A stretch of 64,000 bases of DNA from assembly GCA_030549495.1 (NCBI GenBank), contig JAUIRK010000919.1:369001-433000 (forward strand), written 5' to 3'. The notes under the pieces are model-generated. The model was not told the DNA's origin. It did not search any database and saw only the letters and a list, made by a program, of their open reading frames with translations. Positions 21,995-36,239 of the stretch are shown piece after piece. Position numbers and translations under genes: made by a program. The DNA is from Nectonema munidae. Its lineage: Eukaryota > Nematomorpha > Nectonematoida > Nectonematidae. Each line of letters opens with the position of its first letter. Position 1 is the first letter of the stretch.

Positions 21995-22920
21995 TCAGTT
22001 GAAGTGTCATATGTCAATCATTTTTTGACAGGTATAATGAATTTTTATAAAAAATAAACATCACTGTTGGATTCAGTCTACTTGAAAATGGGTACATATG
22101 TGTAAAACACCTGATTTTCAAATTTGATTCACGCTTACAAGTATTTTATTTCACACTTATTGATAATTTTGAATCCAAATGCAAAAAATTGACATTGTTG
22201 TTTTGATATGAAAATGCGTTTATTTCATGTAAAATTTGAATGAATGTTCTCGAAAGCAGATTTTAGAAATAAAGCTCAACTTTGTTTCACATTTATAAGT
22301 ACATTTGAAATCCAAATGCAAAAATAATCTATAAATGAAATTGGCATTGTTGATTTGTTATAAAAACGTGTATATTTCATGTAAAATTTTAATTAATATT
22401 CTCGGAGACAGATTTTAAAAATAAACCGCAAATTTGTTTCACATTGAATAGCATTTTCAAATTCAAAATCTAAAAAGAATTTATAAATGAAATTGCGATT
22501 GTTGATTTGTTATAATAGTGTATATTCCATGTAAAATTTGAATGAATGTTTTCAGAGACAGATTTTAGAAGTTACCCGCAAGTTTCTTACAAACGTATAG
22601 GTATTTTCAATTTCTAAATTCCAAAAATGAAATCAGCATGCCCGATTTGATAAAAAAAATATATTTCATGTAAAATATGATGGTATATTTTATTATATAT
22701 ATTTCTCATCAATCAAAATTTTGATTGACATTTCCCAAAAAATAACCATGATTTTGAAAAAATTTAAACTATAAAGTGTTATGTGTTCAAATTTCAAAAA
22801 TGTATATATTTATAAATTTTCAAACGAGTATATAATATAGAACCAAAGTTATAAGCTTAACTAGAGATACTATCAAAATTTTGCTGAAAAAGTTTTTTAA
22901 GAAATGTCACGAAGTATGGT
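21995..22920. repeat. satellite A unit (inverted) followed by satellite B units
   Basis: 21995-22110 is one satellite A unit in reverse complement. 22110-22700 holds about four satellite B units (accgcaaatttgttt, tgttataaaaacgtgtat). The tail (22700-22890) matches the tail of the 9872-13742 element (atcaatcaaaattttgattg, aaagtgttatg). It is a rearranged, third copy of that compound element. Confidence 0.7.
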
Positions 22921-22959
22921 AGCAAAAGACGTAGCCAATTTACAACTGATAGGGTTCGC

Positions 22960-24550
22960 ATCACAGAATAAACTATTCTTGAAATCTGGAGTTCCAGAAG
23001 ATATCAATTTGGAGTCCAGTATAAGTTCGATGTAAAAATAGTCGGATAATGATGCTTCATCTAGAATTTGCCAATGTTTAACTAAGGATAACGTGTCAGG
23101 AGTGCAAAGACATATGTCTATTTGAGATTCAAAAACGGACTTACATCTGAAGAAGAGAAATTGGAGATTTATTATTGTCGATTAGACATAAGTCATATCT
23201 GTTTAAAAATTCGAATAAGTGGTTGCCCCTCGAATTTGTAGAACTGTTCCATAATATATCTCGGGCATTCATATCGCTTATTATTAAAACCGTTTCATCA
23301 ATCCCTTTGATAAAATATCCAAGAAGAAATCATCTAAATATATAATGCTGAGTAGTTGGAAGCGGTCAGAAAAGGTAACTTATTTTTATATAAATATAGG
23401 GCTCGTTTATTAGAATAAGATCATAAGGCTTTTTTTGATAAGCAAATTATTGAAAGCAGTGTAAGATTTACGTAGATTAATATGTAAGATGTTTGTGCTC
23501 ATTAAGGATTATGAATATAAGAAACTAAAGTATGGAATACAATTTTTTTTTTAAAAACGGGACAATTTTTATCATTAAACGCATGCTTACCATTACAGTT
23601 ACAGCATGTTACTTCTGAGCTATGCCTAATTTATAACGATGCCCTAATTTATTACATTTCACAGATTTAGGATGTTTAGCTAGACAAAAAGACTTAGTAT
23701 GTCTCAATTTACCACAATTTTCGCAAACTCTAACTTTTCCTATAAAGAGATCTGTAAGAAGGGCACTATATCCAGAATGGTTTTGCACGAAGCAAGGTTA
23801 CCTGCTACAACATGTGAATTCGGTTCAATAATAGCAAAATTACATAACTTACTACTATTTTTCCAATAGCTTTATTGATTTAACACCTCCAGCTCTAGCT
23901 ATTATGTAGTTGCATGTATTAATAGAATCAATCAGCTCGTCTCACTCTTCAGATCTTTTAAAATACCTTTGATAAAAAACTTGGGTTTTAATGTTTTCTT
24001 GGGAAAAATATCAAAACTATTTTTACTAGCATTTATGTTAGTATTTTGTTCCTTATTATTATCAACTTTAATGGAAGCTGTTCCATTATTCTTCACTTTT
24101 ATATCTAATACTCGTATATTGTTCTCTTTAGGATTAATCTTAGAAACAATGTCGTTTTTCAACTGGATGATTTTTGCTTTGTTAGGCTTAATAATGCTAG
24201 TTTTGATTAGAATGAACTATATGATTAACACTTTCAGCCCGTCCCTCTTACTAACTATATTGGAATAAGTTTTGACAGATTTATCTGGTTTTTCTAGTGC
24301 TTTATTATTCGATAATAATAATAAGGATATTTTGTCTATCAAAACATCTTTCACATCAGATAAGATCGCCATATCACTATTAACTGCCCCTATTTTGTTT
24401 AAATAATGACCCTCTATATTTTTTAAGGCTGCAATCAAATCACTATTATAAATAGCATCATTCGGCTTAACACGAAAGAATGGATAAAAAATATAAGAAA
24501 AGGGAAAAGGAAAGAAAAAATAAATAAATAAAATAAGCAGGAAACGCAAT
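22960..24550 (-). mobile_element. decayed non-LTR retrotransposon, gag and endonuclease portions
   Basis: Read on the minus strand from 24549: an ORF1-like piece (NKALEKPDKSVKTYSNIV, 24217-24549), a lysine-rich frame (23932-24162), then a zinc-knuckle piece near 23720-23640 (CENCGKLRHTKSFC). A decayed endonuclease follows at about 23500-22980 (ILHINLRKSYTAFNN, then SDMNARDILWNSSTNSRG, then SLSDYFYIEL). The SDMNA...WNS pattern is that of the exonuclease-endonuclease-phosphatase domain of I/R1-type elements. Reverse transcriptase is absent, so the 3' half was lost. Several stops and shifts. Confidence 0.65.
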
Positions 24551-24634
24551 CAATTCAACCATATTAAAATCTTGAATAAAACTAAAAAAACTTATTAATT
24601 GAAGTAGTGTATCTCACACACATTAGTACACGAG

Positions 24635-25265
24635 AACCTACGTTTTACGTACGGCACGGGACCGAACGGCGGACATAAAACGTAGGATTCGTAAAATCCA
24701 GTTTGACCTTTAAATTGACATAGAACACGAAAATCCTAGCCTGGATCACACATGGTCACACCGTGTACGACGTGAGGGACTATGGCGGCTAAAGAAGACT
24801 ACTACAGTGAAGTTGGATGATCGATCATCCCTGAAGTTGAGCTGTTCATAATAAATCTTGAATAAAAAACGGTGTTGTTTCAAATATACTCAAACGTCTG
24901 CGCTAGGAATAGGGCCCTATTCATTGATGCAAGGCGAAGCGTATCGTTTGATGTTTGACAATGCGCGCTCATTATACGAAAACAACAAGAATAGCATCGG
25001 AGATAACAAGTACACTGTACAGTACGTTCAGTGTTAGAATAACTAATAAGATTTTGCGATCTAATTAGCGTTATTTAAATTACTCATAGTGAAATAAAAC
25101 TGAAAGACAATAATTTATTAACCTTTATAAACTTTTTAATACATAAAAGCACAAAGAAAAAACGTATTAATAATGCATTTAATGACCAAAAAGATGACGT
25201 CTCGATCATTTGGCGAGGACGTAAAATCCAGGAAACGTAAAATCAGGGTACGTAAAACGTAGGTT
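24635..25265. mobile_element. 631-bp MITE with perfect 18-bp inverted ends
   Basis: aacctacgttttacgtac at 24635-24652 and its exact reverse complement at 25248-25265. Inner repeats of cgtaaaatcca-type words follow at both ends (24690, 25220, 25236). There is no coding frame and no clear target duplication. Confidence 0.75.
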
Positions 25266-28200
25266 TTACTGATAATTTTAAATTAAAAAATTATTTTGTT
25301 ATCAAACTTACTATTATAAAATAACTATATTATTATTTACAAATAATTATTAGAGATACGGTAAAATTTTTTTACTTTCTTATACTTGATACTGTATGTA
25401 TTACCTGTCGCAAGCAATCCTTTGAGTTACAACTACAGATATACATACGATATATAAAAAATATAATTAATTAACATGGGGGAATGTCAAAGAAACGAGA
25501 TGAAATGTTGCGAAAAATAAATTAAAAAAATGGTTTTACATGTGTGAATATAAAATACCCACATATACATATATTTTTTTGGATTATTAATTCATTCACT
25601 TTCCATTATATGTTTTTTGTTTGGATACAAAATTTTTCTTACGCTTTGCTCTTTTTTTAATTATAAGTGTCAACATTTTTGAAGGTTGTACAATTTTTTA
25701 CATTGCTTCTCGATAATTCAATAAAAACGATAAATTAGAGAAAATTCGATTTGAAATTTTACCTTGAAGATGGAATATTTTTGATCTAGCACTATTTAAT
25801 TTATGCATCACAATACCATTATTATTACCTAATTATTAGGTGAAAATGCATTCCTCTCTTTTTTCTAATTCTATATATATTTATGCCTGGCTGAATTATA
25901 AATTTTGATTTCAATAAACAACTTTTTCAGAATTGAAAAATTAAAACTATTGATGTAATGAGAGTTCTAAGACACAAATTTCTCTTGATTCTTCTTACCT
26001 TTTTGATGATAATGGACTCTGGTTAAATCAATATATAATTTAATAAAATATTTTTTTTTCTTTCCAGAAAGTTACTTGAGCAAACATTTTTTTAACGACA
26101 TGTCATTTTTTGTACCAATTGTGATTTTGCAATAAATTTTCTTTTTTCGAACAAATACTTATTTATTATAAGTCAAATAGAAATACTTATATTTAAAAAT
26201 CTAAAAATGCAAATACATACTGGCTCAAAAAATTCTAAAAATATAGACCCTTTTTATCAAATCAAACGAAATATGTTTTTGATTTGCAAATCAAAGCACA
26301 GCTTTCTCCATTATAGTATCTAACTATTTTCAAATGTAGGTTTATTGGTTTCTTATAACCAATGCTTATTAGAGAGAAAATTAGTCTGTGAATTTGTCAC
26401 GATGATATATTTTTAATTCGTTTTAAAAAAGCTCGTTTCTCTTTTATTTTTTATTGGATTCACAAAATCTAATCAGAAAAGCACATAAATAAGACTAGAC
26501 ACTTAGCTTGCCGAAAACATACACTTTTTGGCAATAGCATTCTCTTTCATGAATTGACACTTGGCGGACACACCTTTAGCGGAATGATCATTTTACCGAA
26601 AATGTGCTTCTACGAAACTTCTAGTAAGTTTGTGCTCAATACAAATCTCCAGCATAATATTGTTTTCTTTTTCAATTCTTAACTTCTATACACAAATTGT
26701 CATGATATGATAACTATCATTTTATTATATTTTATTGAGTTTTAGTCTTTTACCATTAGAACAATATTATTTTATTGGCTACAGAAGTCTGGAAAATGCC
26801 TAATTGGATTTACTAATTGTAAATACTCATCCTTCGGCCAAATTTCCGTTTGATAAAATGTTCGTTGAACCAAATGTCCCGATACCTTATCTTTTGCTTT
26901 TCACACTATATTAGGCTAGCTCTTCAAAAAAAAGATTTGATTCACCGCAGCTAACAACTACTCTTTACGTTCTTCAGGGAAAAATAATCATAAATAAACA
27001 AAATAGTTGAAATAAATTGTGAATATTGTTGATGATTCTTTGTTCACATAAATTTGTTTAATGAAATATAAGTTTTTTTCCTTTTGCCATTTATTTTTTT
27101 GTTTTATATTTTTTTTCGACATCTCACAATTTTTTCTTTGATATCCTTTTTGAGATATTTTAAACAATAATTATCGTAAGAAAAAATGAGCTTATAAATT
27201 TTATATAACTTGAAAATATTGGTTTTAAAAAATGGGAAGATGCTGAAAGTTTTTGACAGAATCTCAAATTAGGAAATTAAAAGCTCTTTATTTAAAGAAA
27301 TCAGGAAGAGAGTATGAAATATTATTAAAATTAGTTATGGAATAGATTATGTAAAAAGTGTTCCGATAAGCGTGGCGCATAAAACAGGGAGAAACAAACA
27401 TTCACTTTGCGATTTTCAAGTATCCAAAATGTTAGACATTAATTCTAAAACAAAAACAAAGATTAGTTCTAATGCAAACAAAAATAACATTTTTATCTAA
27501 GAATTTGTGAAAAGTTGTGAATAAAAAGGGGCGTGGAGAAACTGAAGCAGACAAGGTAAAAAAATTTTTTTAGTTTTTTTATTGCATACCCACACACCTC
27601 AACCCAGCTGACCACACATCAAGTTTTAATAAAGAGGCTCAACAAGCAGGGTTCTCCCGTTTGCTCATTTTTTACGAAGGAGAATCCTTGGCATGTATAA
27701 TAAAACAGCCTACCTTTTGTATAGTGCAAATTGAAAAGTAAAAAGTTATAACCAGAGTATTGAGAATTTATTATAAAACAATGCGCACACACACAGAAAA
27801 ATATCCATCTCATATATAGACCAACACAACATATCCAAACTCAATTTTTAAAATCAATCAAATCAAGGGGCAAATGCAAAATAAAATTTTTATACACCAA
27901 ATATAATTTTATTATTTATTATAATTCTTTATAATAAAAGCAAAGCTTGAAAGTTGTAGAACAGAGAGATCCCTAACAAGAAGACTAGGCTGAAAATTAA
28001 CAAAATTGAGAAAGACGGTTTAAAAAATAGATACTACAAACATGATATACAACATATTAAAAAGAGACGAACAATAAATTTAACTCGAAAAACTCCCAAA
28101 TATTTTGTACTTGCAATTGTCATCTTCTTTTAAAAGAATAGCCAATTTTATATAGTTTGCTGATAAGATTTTTTGATGGGCAGCATTTTTTCAAACATTA

Positions 28201-30855
28201 TGAAAAACATCCTACTAAATTTTTTAAATACACTATTGCCGGGATATTAATTCGGATTAGAGAGAATATCAAAAATGAATTTTCGTGAATTTTGTTGGAA
28301 TCGAATCTCAAACACAATTTCTGTCAAATGTTTGAACGTCTTTAATTTTTTGAGCAACAAGGCTTAATTTAACTGCTTTAACTGAATAGTTGCTTACAGG
28401 AAAAATATTAATGGAAATAATGTCGACATCCTTTTGAAGAGGACAAAATTTCGACGACAATAATCTTAGAGAATCATAAGCCATTTAATGAAACAACTAA
28501 CTAACATTATACATAGATTCTTTATAAGACGGTCCATCATAACACGGGATACGGAAGGATCTTGGTTTCTGTTTTTTAATATAGTCTAAAATTTAAACTT
28601 AAATGCGCTAAAGATTGAACAATCTTTAAAATTGTTTACATTTTTCATTAAACATAATTCTTGTTTCAATTTGTGTACTTATGCGCTTTAATTTATAATG
28701 CGGACAATTTTGGGATTTGGACCTTAAGTACCGCGTTCTAAATGATCTATACTTTAATCAGCCCACAAAATTGCTATTCACTTAAATTAATAACTGACTA
28801 ACTATTCACATTTGCATTTGATTGGCTGAAATCTAACTAACTAAATTTGATGCCAACTTATAATAGCGTAAATGACGGCTTACCTAATGTCTTCAAACAT
28901 CGAGTCGCCTTTTACATTTTCAAATCTTTTCTCCACTTACTTCATCACTCATAATAATTAAGTGCAAAAAACTTGCCCTCAATTACACAAATCGTGTAAA
29001 TATATAGTACGCACATTTTGTATCTCTTTATTCACCCTGTCGCCCTCTTCTTTGTTACTGCACTTCCATACCAACTACATTTCAGGATGTTAAATAAAGA
29101 GTTTATTTTGTATTACCTTCACTAGATGCCATTAACAAAACTAACGATAAACTAGATCACTACCAAAGGATAGAATGTTTATCATCACCATCATCATTCT
29201 TGGCGCGAACATTATGTCCCTTTCAGAAATCCGTTTTAATAATAAATTTGATTTATTCTTATCAGTTGATTCAGCAGGACCAGGTAAAGTAAATTTTTAG
29301 CGCTAATTAAATATGATTGCTACAATAATGTTTTTTACTGTAAAACAATGATAATACAATCAAAATAAATCTACGATATTGAATTTTATTGAGTGAAATA
29401 TACTTAATGAAGAATTTATAGATAAATAATGACTATTAATTTGTTCCATTATCTTTAGATACAGTTTAGGAAATATTAACCATCTAATTGTAATGTAAAT
29501 TCTCCTACCTATTATCAAAATTGAAATCTAACAGTTTGAGTAAATGAACTTTTTTCATTCTCTTAATGATTTTATAAAATTAAAATGTTCAAGAATTTCA
29601 AATGCTTTTCAACGATTTAACCATGCATTAGTTACATTTATTCTTATGTGTATAAAGATATTGCTACTTTGCAGAACCTCTCTATAAATCGTTGGTACTC
29701 CAAGTTCTAAGGTTCAAAGCAGCATTTGATCTTCTTTGTTCAATACAAGACGTTCATTTTTGCTTTTTGGATTAAAACACTTCTAAATGTTCAAAATCCC
29801 CACTCTAGATACAATTAAAACTGGATTCCTGAAAAAATTATGAACTCGATTAAAACTAAATCACGAATTCATGTCATATCAAAACGCAAACAAAATTAAA
29901 GAGCCCTAGTTTCAGTTGGCCAGTTCCTACTGTAATTTAAAACCAATTAGGAAGACTAATTCTTTGAAAGTAGAGTTGCTTCAAGGATTTTCAACAAGAA
30001 AATGTTGAATTTTTGCTCTAGTTTCATTATATATTATATGATTATCAAAATAACCAAGCAGTCAATACACTAACTGATATACCATTCTAACTAAAAATTA
30101 ATAAATCATCTTCCACCTAATTTTTTTTTAAAAATAAATATAAATGGACATTTTCATCTTGTGAAGTGAAATTTTTTCATCTCCTCTCTACGGTCACTCC
30201 TAAACAGCGGTCAGCACCTCTAGTACGGCCGGTTTACATAGTTCCGAATGCTTTTATGTTTATAGACATTATAATAATGACGCGTATAACGGGCACTCCT
30301 ATAATAATAATCTATATTAAGCTCAGTACATTCGAACTAAAACCAAAATATTTCTCCATATCGGTCAAAAATCATTTCACTGTCCCTCGTGGGTTATACA
30401 CGATGAAAATTTAACTACAATAACGTTTGCAGAGATGAGATGTTTCGCAGCAAAATAGAATTGCTTGATTGAATAAGAGAGATGGTGGATTCAAAAGCAC
30501 TCTTCCTCACTTACCGTATATCTTTTTCCTTTCACTTAACGCCTGACTGTAAAATCATACTTCAAATTTTCTTCAGTTTTCCACCAATCACAAACGTTGG
30601 ACTCTTTCCTTAGGATTAAATAGATATGCATATTCTAATAATATCTGAATTCTACATTGATTGTGCTATTAAAAATACAAGCTTATGATCTTATCACTTT
30701 CACTTCTCTCATTTTTACAATACGACATATGTGCTAATAATTTTTTTGTCAAATCTCTTACGCTGTTTTGATGAGTTAATGTTGATTGTCTGTCTATAAA
30801 ACCTAAATATCAAAAATAATTAGTTCTTGTATCATTGTACCTCATTCTAATCACA
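25266..30855. other. 5.6-kb AT-rich intergenic stretch without a recognised gene
   Basis: I find no domain, satellite or terminal repeat with confidence. A patch at 26510-26900 has words like gccgaaaatgtg and ccaaatgtcccg resembling minisatellite-type TE ends. A GC-richer open frame at 30166-30414 has no recognisable protein. A possible secretory first exon at 29175-29283 is given as a finding only. Confidence 0.45.
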
Positions 30856-30859
30856 GCTA

Positions 30860-31475
30860 ATAAAGCACATATCATATTTATGAAAAGCCGTAAAAGACTT
30901 TGACAAAATGTTGATCATTTAAATGTTAGTGAAGGCAAAAGTACTCGACAATTGGCTGAAATTTTCAATATTGGGCGAACGCAAGTTCAAAACATTTTTA
31001 AAAAGAAGCAATGCATATGAAGAAAATTGACGTTGTAGCCGCAAAACAAGACATATCAACAACAAACGACAGTCTAAATAATCTCATGTGTCAATGGTTG
31101 CAAAACATGCAAGCACAAAATTTATCGTTCAGTGGGTCTTTGATGCAAGAAAGATCCCTCCGCTATGCTAAAGACTTAAATCTACGCAAAGGCTTCAAAT
31201 GGATGGTTGCGTAGTTTTAAGCAACGCTACAATATTTGTGGAGATATCTGATTGGAAAAGTAAGCTTCCATCAATCATAGAAAATACAACACAAGTGACA
31301 TCTATAATATGGATGAAACTGATGTTTTTTTCGTCAACTTCCTGATAGGACGCTTCATTTTCGTGGTGAAAAATGCAAAGGTGTTAAAAAATCAAAGGAG
31401 CGTTTGATGGTTGTTAATTTGAAAGAACGCTTGTTATTGGGAGATTTGAGAAATCACGCTGTTTCAAAAATGTTA
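30860..31475 (+). pseudogene. pogo/Tigger transposase, N-terminal half (interrupted)
   Basis: A broken plus-strand frame reads an HTH (STRQLAEIFNIGRTQVQNIF), then a CENP-B-like DNA-binding part (SFKQRYNICGDI), then the start of the DDE domain (NMDETDVFF-like, LPDRTLHFRGEKCKGVKKSK, RCFKNV). This is the order of Tigger/pogo transposases of the Tc1/mariner superfamily. Several stops. The frame is interrupted at tgtta (31471-31475) by a LINE; the C-terminal half resumes at 37111. Confidence 0.8.
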
Positions 31476-31681
31476 CCCTTAAACATTTTGAATTATCCCC
31501 CCCTTTCAATCCAACTCTAAAATGGAGTCTTTTTTTCTATAATTCATTTAAATTAATTTTTTTTCCTAGAATTAATTCTAGTTTATACTTGCTTCTTACC
31601 TGAATCCTTTGAAAGCAAATTTGTTGGAAAAAATTTCATTATACAGAAGTACAATCTTTGTCAAAAATAAATTCTCTTTTG

Positions 31682-32844
31682 ATGAAAAAAAAGAACGTAA
31701 ATAATTCTTGGACATGTTCTTCTTGTACAAATGCCTCGTGCAAAAATATGGCACAATGTTTTTTATGTAAGTTGTGGTTTTGTTACATTTGTCAAGACTT
31801 AGACCAAAGTTTTACTGAAATGATTGATAAATTTTCTTCAATGGGAGTTCGTTGGTCTTGTAAGTTGTGCTTGAAAGAGCACTCAAAGTTGGCTAGAACT
31901 TCTTCTCTAGCTCTTAATAAGCATATTGATATCGTTACTCAAACTCTAAAAGATATAAATTTTAACATTCAAACACTTTCAAAAGATTATTATGGCTCAA
32001 ATTATGGAAAGGATTTGAAAGATATAAAGTCTGAAATTGAAAAACTTTCAAATAAGTCTTTAACAAGTAGGAATGAAACTAAATCGAAGGAAAAGAAATT
32101 ATACTCAGACATTGTTAAGAACGAACACGAAGTTTTGATATCTACTAAAGATCTTGACAAGAAAGAAATTACGGATAACGTTGATAAAACTCTGAAAAAT
32201 ATTCCGATCAAAAAAGTCTTAAATTTTAAAAGTTCAATTGCTTTGAAGTTTCCTGATAAAATAACAAAGGAGAAAGCTAGAAGTATTCTTGAATCTAATA
32301 ACGTTCAATTGATCAATCATAAAAAGTTTTCCCTAAAATATCTCTTCTACTCTCTTCTGATATTAAAGATGACGACATTATACCCTCACTTGCTTTGAAA
32401 AATGATGGCCTTGATTCTCTACTCAAAGAAGGTGCAATTTTTGAACACCTGTTCTCTAAACCGGCAAAAATTCCAAATCTTAAAGTTGCGGTATTTAAAA
32501 TTTCTTCTTCTATATATCAATATTTGAGTAGAGTAAACTTTAGATTATTCTTAAACTTTTATCACTGTAGAGTTTTTTCCTATTTTATGTTCAAACAATG
32601 TTCAAACTGTTGTATGGTGGGACATGTCGCTTCTAAGTGTAAAAATTCTAGCATCTGTAAATCCTGCTCTTTAGCCCATAATGGATCTAACTGTGATACC
32701 AAAAGTTTAAAAGAGTTGAAATGCATAAACTGTTTCAAAGATGGTTCATCTGATTTTAATCACTCTGCCATGAGCAATCAATGTAAATTTGTTCAGAAAG
32801 AAATAAATTTTGTCAAAAAATGTACTGTTTATGATGAAAAATAA
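31682..32844 (+). pseudogene. LINE ORF1 (PHD-like plus zinc knuckles), frameshifted
   Basis: Starts at ATG 31682. The first part has a PHD/RING-like Cys cluster (CSSCTNASCKNMAQC then CYICQDL then WSCKLC) and a lysine-rich, probably coiled middle. The frame shifts near 32330. The second frame carries gag-type knuckles (CSNCCMVGHVASKC, CKSCSLAHNGSNC, CINC) and ends at 32844. It would coat LINE RNA. Its end overlaps the start of ORF2 by a few bases. Confidence 0.8.
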
Positions 32845-35821
32845 ACTGAAATCAAATGTCAATAATTTGTCTGATTTGTTTTCATTTAATTTATTTGGAA
32901 TAGATATAAATCTTAAATCAAGCTTTTTCTTACCAATTGAGAAAATTGAAAATACTTATGATCTTAATCTACTGTCATTGAATGTGCAATCACTGAAGTC
33001 TAAATTTTGTGATCTACAACTATTTGTAAATGAATTGAATACACATCTAAAGTCACCAGTATCAGTTTTATGTTTACAAGAGACTTGGTTAACTGAATTT
33101 GATGGTGAATACCTTTCCCTTGACTGTTATAATTCAATATCATCTCCAAGAGTCATCTCTATACACGGAGGTCTATTTTTTTTAATTCATAAATCTCTTT
33201 CTTTCAAAAAAGTTAGAGCCGGCACTTTTGGTGAGCTTGCTGAGTTTCTTTGAATAGAAATTACTTTTGGTAACTCTTTGATAAACTTACATAACTTCTA
33301 TCGTCTCCCTTCAAATAAACGCGAAGAAATTGATTTATTTAATATTCATCTTGATCAATATTTGAGAAACCTATCAACAAGTCAGAACTTCTTGTTGGGT
33401 GATTTTAATTTTAATCTTTTGAACTACAAAAATCGTAGTTGTATCACGAACTTTCTGAATTTAATAGTTTCAAATGCTTACTTTCCTACAGTTACTACTT
33501 ATACTCGACCCTCTAGTTCAACGCTTCTGGATAATATCTTTATTCCACTCAATAAATTTGAGTATGAATCTTATGTAATAAACATTCCTATATCAGACCA
33601 TTTTCCGATCCTTACTTCTTTGAATTATCATATACCTTTGAAGCATAAAACTGGTTCTTATTTTGATAAAACGAAATTCTTAAGTCTGGTCTCGAAGTAT
33701 GATTGGTTCAATTTATCTGATTCTTTAGAACATAATCCATCAATCTTTCTAGAACGTTTAAATTCTAAACTTGTATATTTTAAAAGCCTAGCTAAAAATT
33801 CGATTGATTTTAGTAATCCACGCTCCCGAAAGTTAAAGGAACCTTGGGCGACATCAGAGCTTCTGAATCTTATCAAATTAAGAAACAAAGTTCATAGTAA
33901 GTGGAAAAATTTCAAAAAAGATTATATCAGAGAGAATTTTATTATTCTTAGAAACAAGGTAAAGTACTTAGCTAAGTCTCTTAAAAAGAAACACTATGGA
34001 AATATAATAATGCATTGTAAGGATAACAAAAGCAAGTGGAAAATAATTAATTCAATCATTAAACCTCATGATAAAAACACTGATACTTTGTCAATATGCG
34101 TTGATGGTTCAGAAATTATTTGTCAAAAAACTCTCTGTAATCTTTTTAGTGATCATTTTTCCAACAACTTCAATACAGAATCTGATAATTTATTTTCTGC
34201 AGAATCGTTGAGACAAGAGACAAAGGTGTTCTCTTTTCATGAAATTTCTTTGAATGATGTACTACTAGCTATGAATAAAATAAAAAACTCAAACTGTGTA
34301 GATACTTATGGGCTATCAATGTCTGATTTAAAATGTGTTCAAAATTATATTTCGCCAATACTAATGTTGGTATTCAATTCTTGTTTGAAACAAAATATCT
34401 TTCCTAGCATACTTAAAGAAAGCAGAATTACTCCGATTTTTAAAAAAGGTGACCAAAAGGATATAAAAAATTACAGGCCTATAACAATAATCACTTCTGT
34501 CTCTAAAATTTTCGAAAAAATATTACATACACAAATTAGTACCCATTTTAATATGAACAATCTTTTTTACAGCTATCAATTTGGTTTCAGGGGATACTAT
34601 TCAACTGAACTTTTACATGCTTATTTCATTAACACAATAATTGATCGTATTGAAGCCAAGAACGACGTGTTTGGCCTTTTCTTTGATTTGAGCCATGCAT
34701 TTGACTCATTGTCGCACACCATACTACTGATCAAATTAAGGTACTATGGTTTTTCGGAAAATTCCCTCAAATTTATTGAATCTTATTTGACTAATAGGTA
34801 TCAATCTGTTTTTCTGAATGGCTATACTTCTTCAAAAAAGAAAATTCTTTCTGGTGTACCCCAAGGGTCTATTATGGGTCCCCTCTTATTTAACATATAT
34901 ATTAATGATCTTCCTAATTCTATCGAGAACATAAAGTTACTAATGTATGCTGATGATCTAACTGCTGTTTTCTCTGGGGCTAATATGACTGAATCTTTCC
35001 TTTATTCAAATCTAAACCTAATCTATAAATGGTTTCAAAACAATAATTTAAATGTTAATCACAATAAATCTTTTAGTATGGTTTTCTCCTACAAGTACGA
35101 TATCAAAAAGTTTGATGAATTTTTCATTGCAATTGGGTTTAATAAAGTTTTAAACTTCAATCTTTTGGGCTTAGTTATCAATCATAACTTTTCTTGGCAT
35201 GCCCATACTTCTTCTGTTTCGCATAAGTTGGCTTATATAACTGCATCTCTAAAAACTGCTCGAAGTATTTTACCAACAGAAACAATGTTAAATCTTTATA
35301 AAACTCTTTTTTTACCCCATATTACATACAGTTTGTTTAATTGGGGTCAAACTACAGATATTACTCTGTATCGTATGCAAAAAAAAGTACTAAGAATCAT
35401 ATTTGGTCGCAAGAAACAATCTCACACAAACTCTTTTTTTTTTTTACAAAACTCAATATTGAAGTTTGAAGACTTATATCATGTGAAAGTAGCTAGTTTT
35501 CTCTATAAATTTTTGAACTTTCATCTTCCAAGTGTTTTCAATGAATTCATATCTTTTAATATCTGCAAAAATAGAACATCTCCTCGTCAGCCTATATCAA
35601 TGATTCTACCTTTTTATAAATGTTCAAAATCCAGACAATCATTCTCTTACAGGCTGTCTAATTGTTTTAACAATAGTGCTTTTAGTGTTTGTTTTTATTG
35701 TCTTAGTTTTACTTCTTTTAAAAAATTTATAAAAAGTCTTTATCTGATGTACTATGAAGGTTTTATTTGTTCGATTCCTAATTGTTATGCTTGCAAATGT
35801 GTCCCCTCTACAACAGTTTAA
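32831..35821 (+). pseudogene. LINE ORF2: endonuclease and reverse transcriptase, one nonsense codon
   Basis: About 990 codons from ATG 32831, broken only by TGA at 33251-33253, after which the same frame runs on to 35821. The N-terminal endonuclease shows LSLNVQSLKSKF, LCLQETWL, LLGDFNFNLL and ISDHFPIL. The reverse transcriptase shows NYRPITIITSVSKIFEKIL, FGFRGYYSTE, FFDLSHAFDSL, GVPQGSIMGPLLFNIYINDL and the catalytic YADDLTAVFS. The C-terminus ends with a Cys cluster (CSIPNCYACKC). It would nick the target and copy the RNA by target-primed reverse transcription. The single stop makes the protein inactive unless read through. Confidence 0.92.
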
Positions 35822-36239
35822 ATAACTCTATTTCTGAACATGCTTTTTTTCATTTATTCTACTTTCTTTTCCCAATATGTTTATATATATATATATTTAT
35901 CTCCAACCTGTATACCGCGATAATTCATATCAAAGAATCGAAAAATATTCTTTAAAAATCAAAAAATACCAAACTTTCTGTTCATATTTTGCTACCTCAT
36001 ACGATGTTACAAAAGTTATTACCTATACTTTGCAATTTGCACGATTTTAAATATTATATTTGTCGAATAATCAAAGAATCGAAAAATGTTCAAATCAAAA
36101 AATATTTATTCTTTTTAAATATATTGTTGGCTCCCCTTACTTTTAAAATTGAAAGATAAACCTAGTCTTTAATAATTAATTTTTATCAAATTATGCACAT
36201 ACGAAACTAAAAGTTAAATGATCTCTCATCGAAACTAAA

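Noticed and set aside
30166..30414. 82-codon plus-strand frame in a GC-richer patch
   Set aside because: It begins at a non-ATG codon, has no recognised domain and no supporting splice sites.
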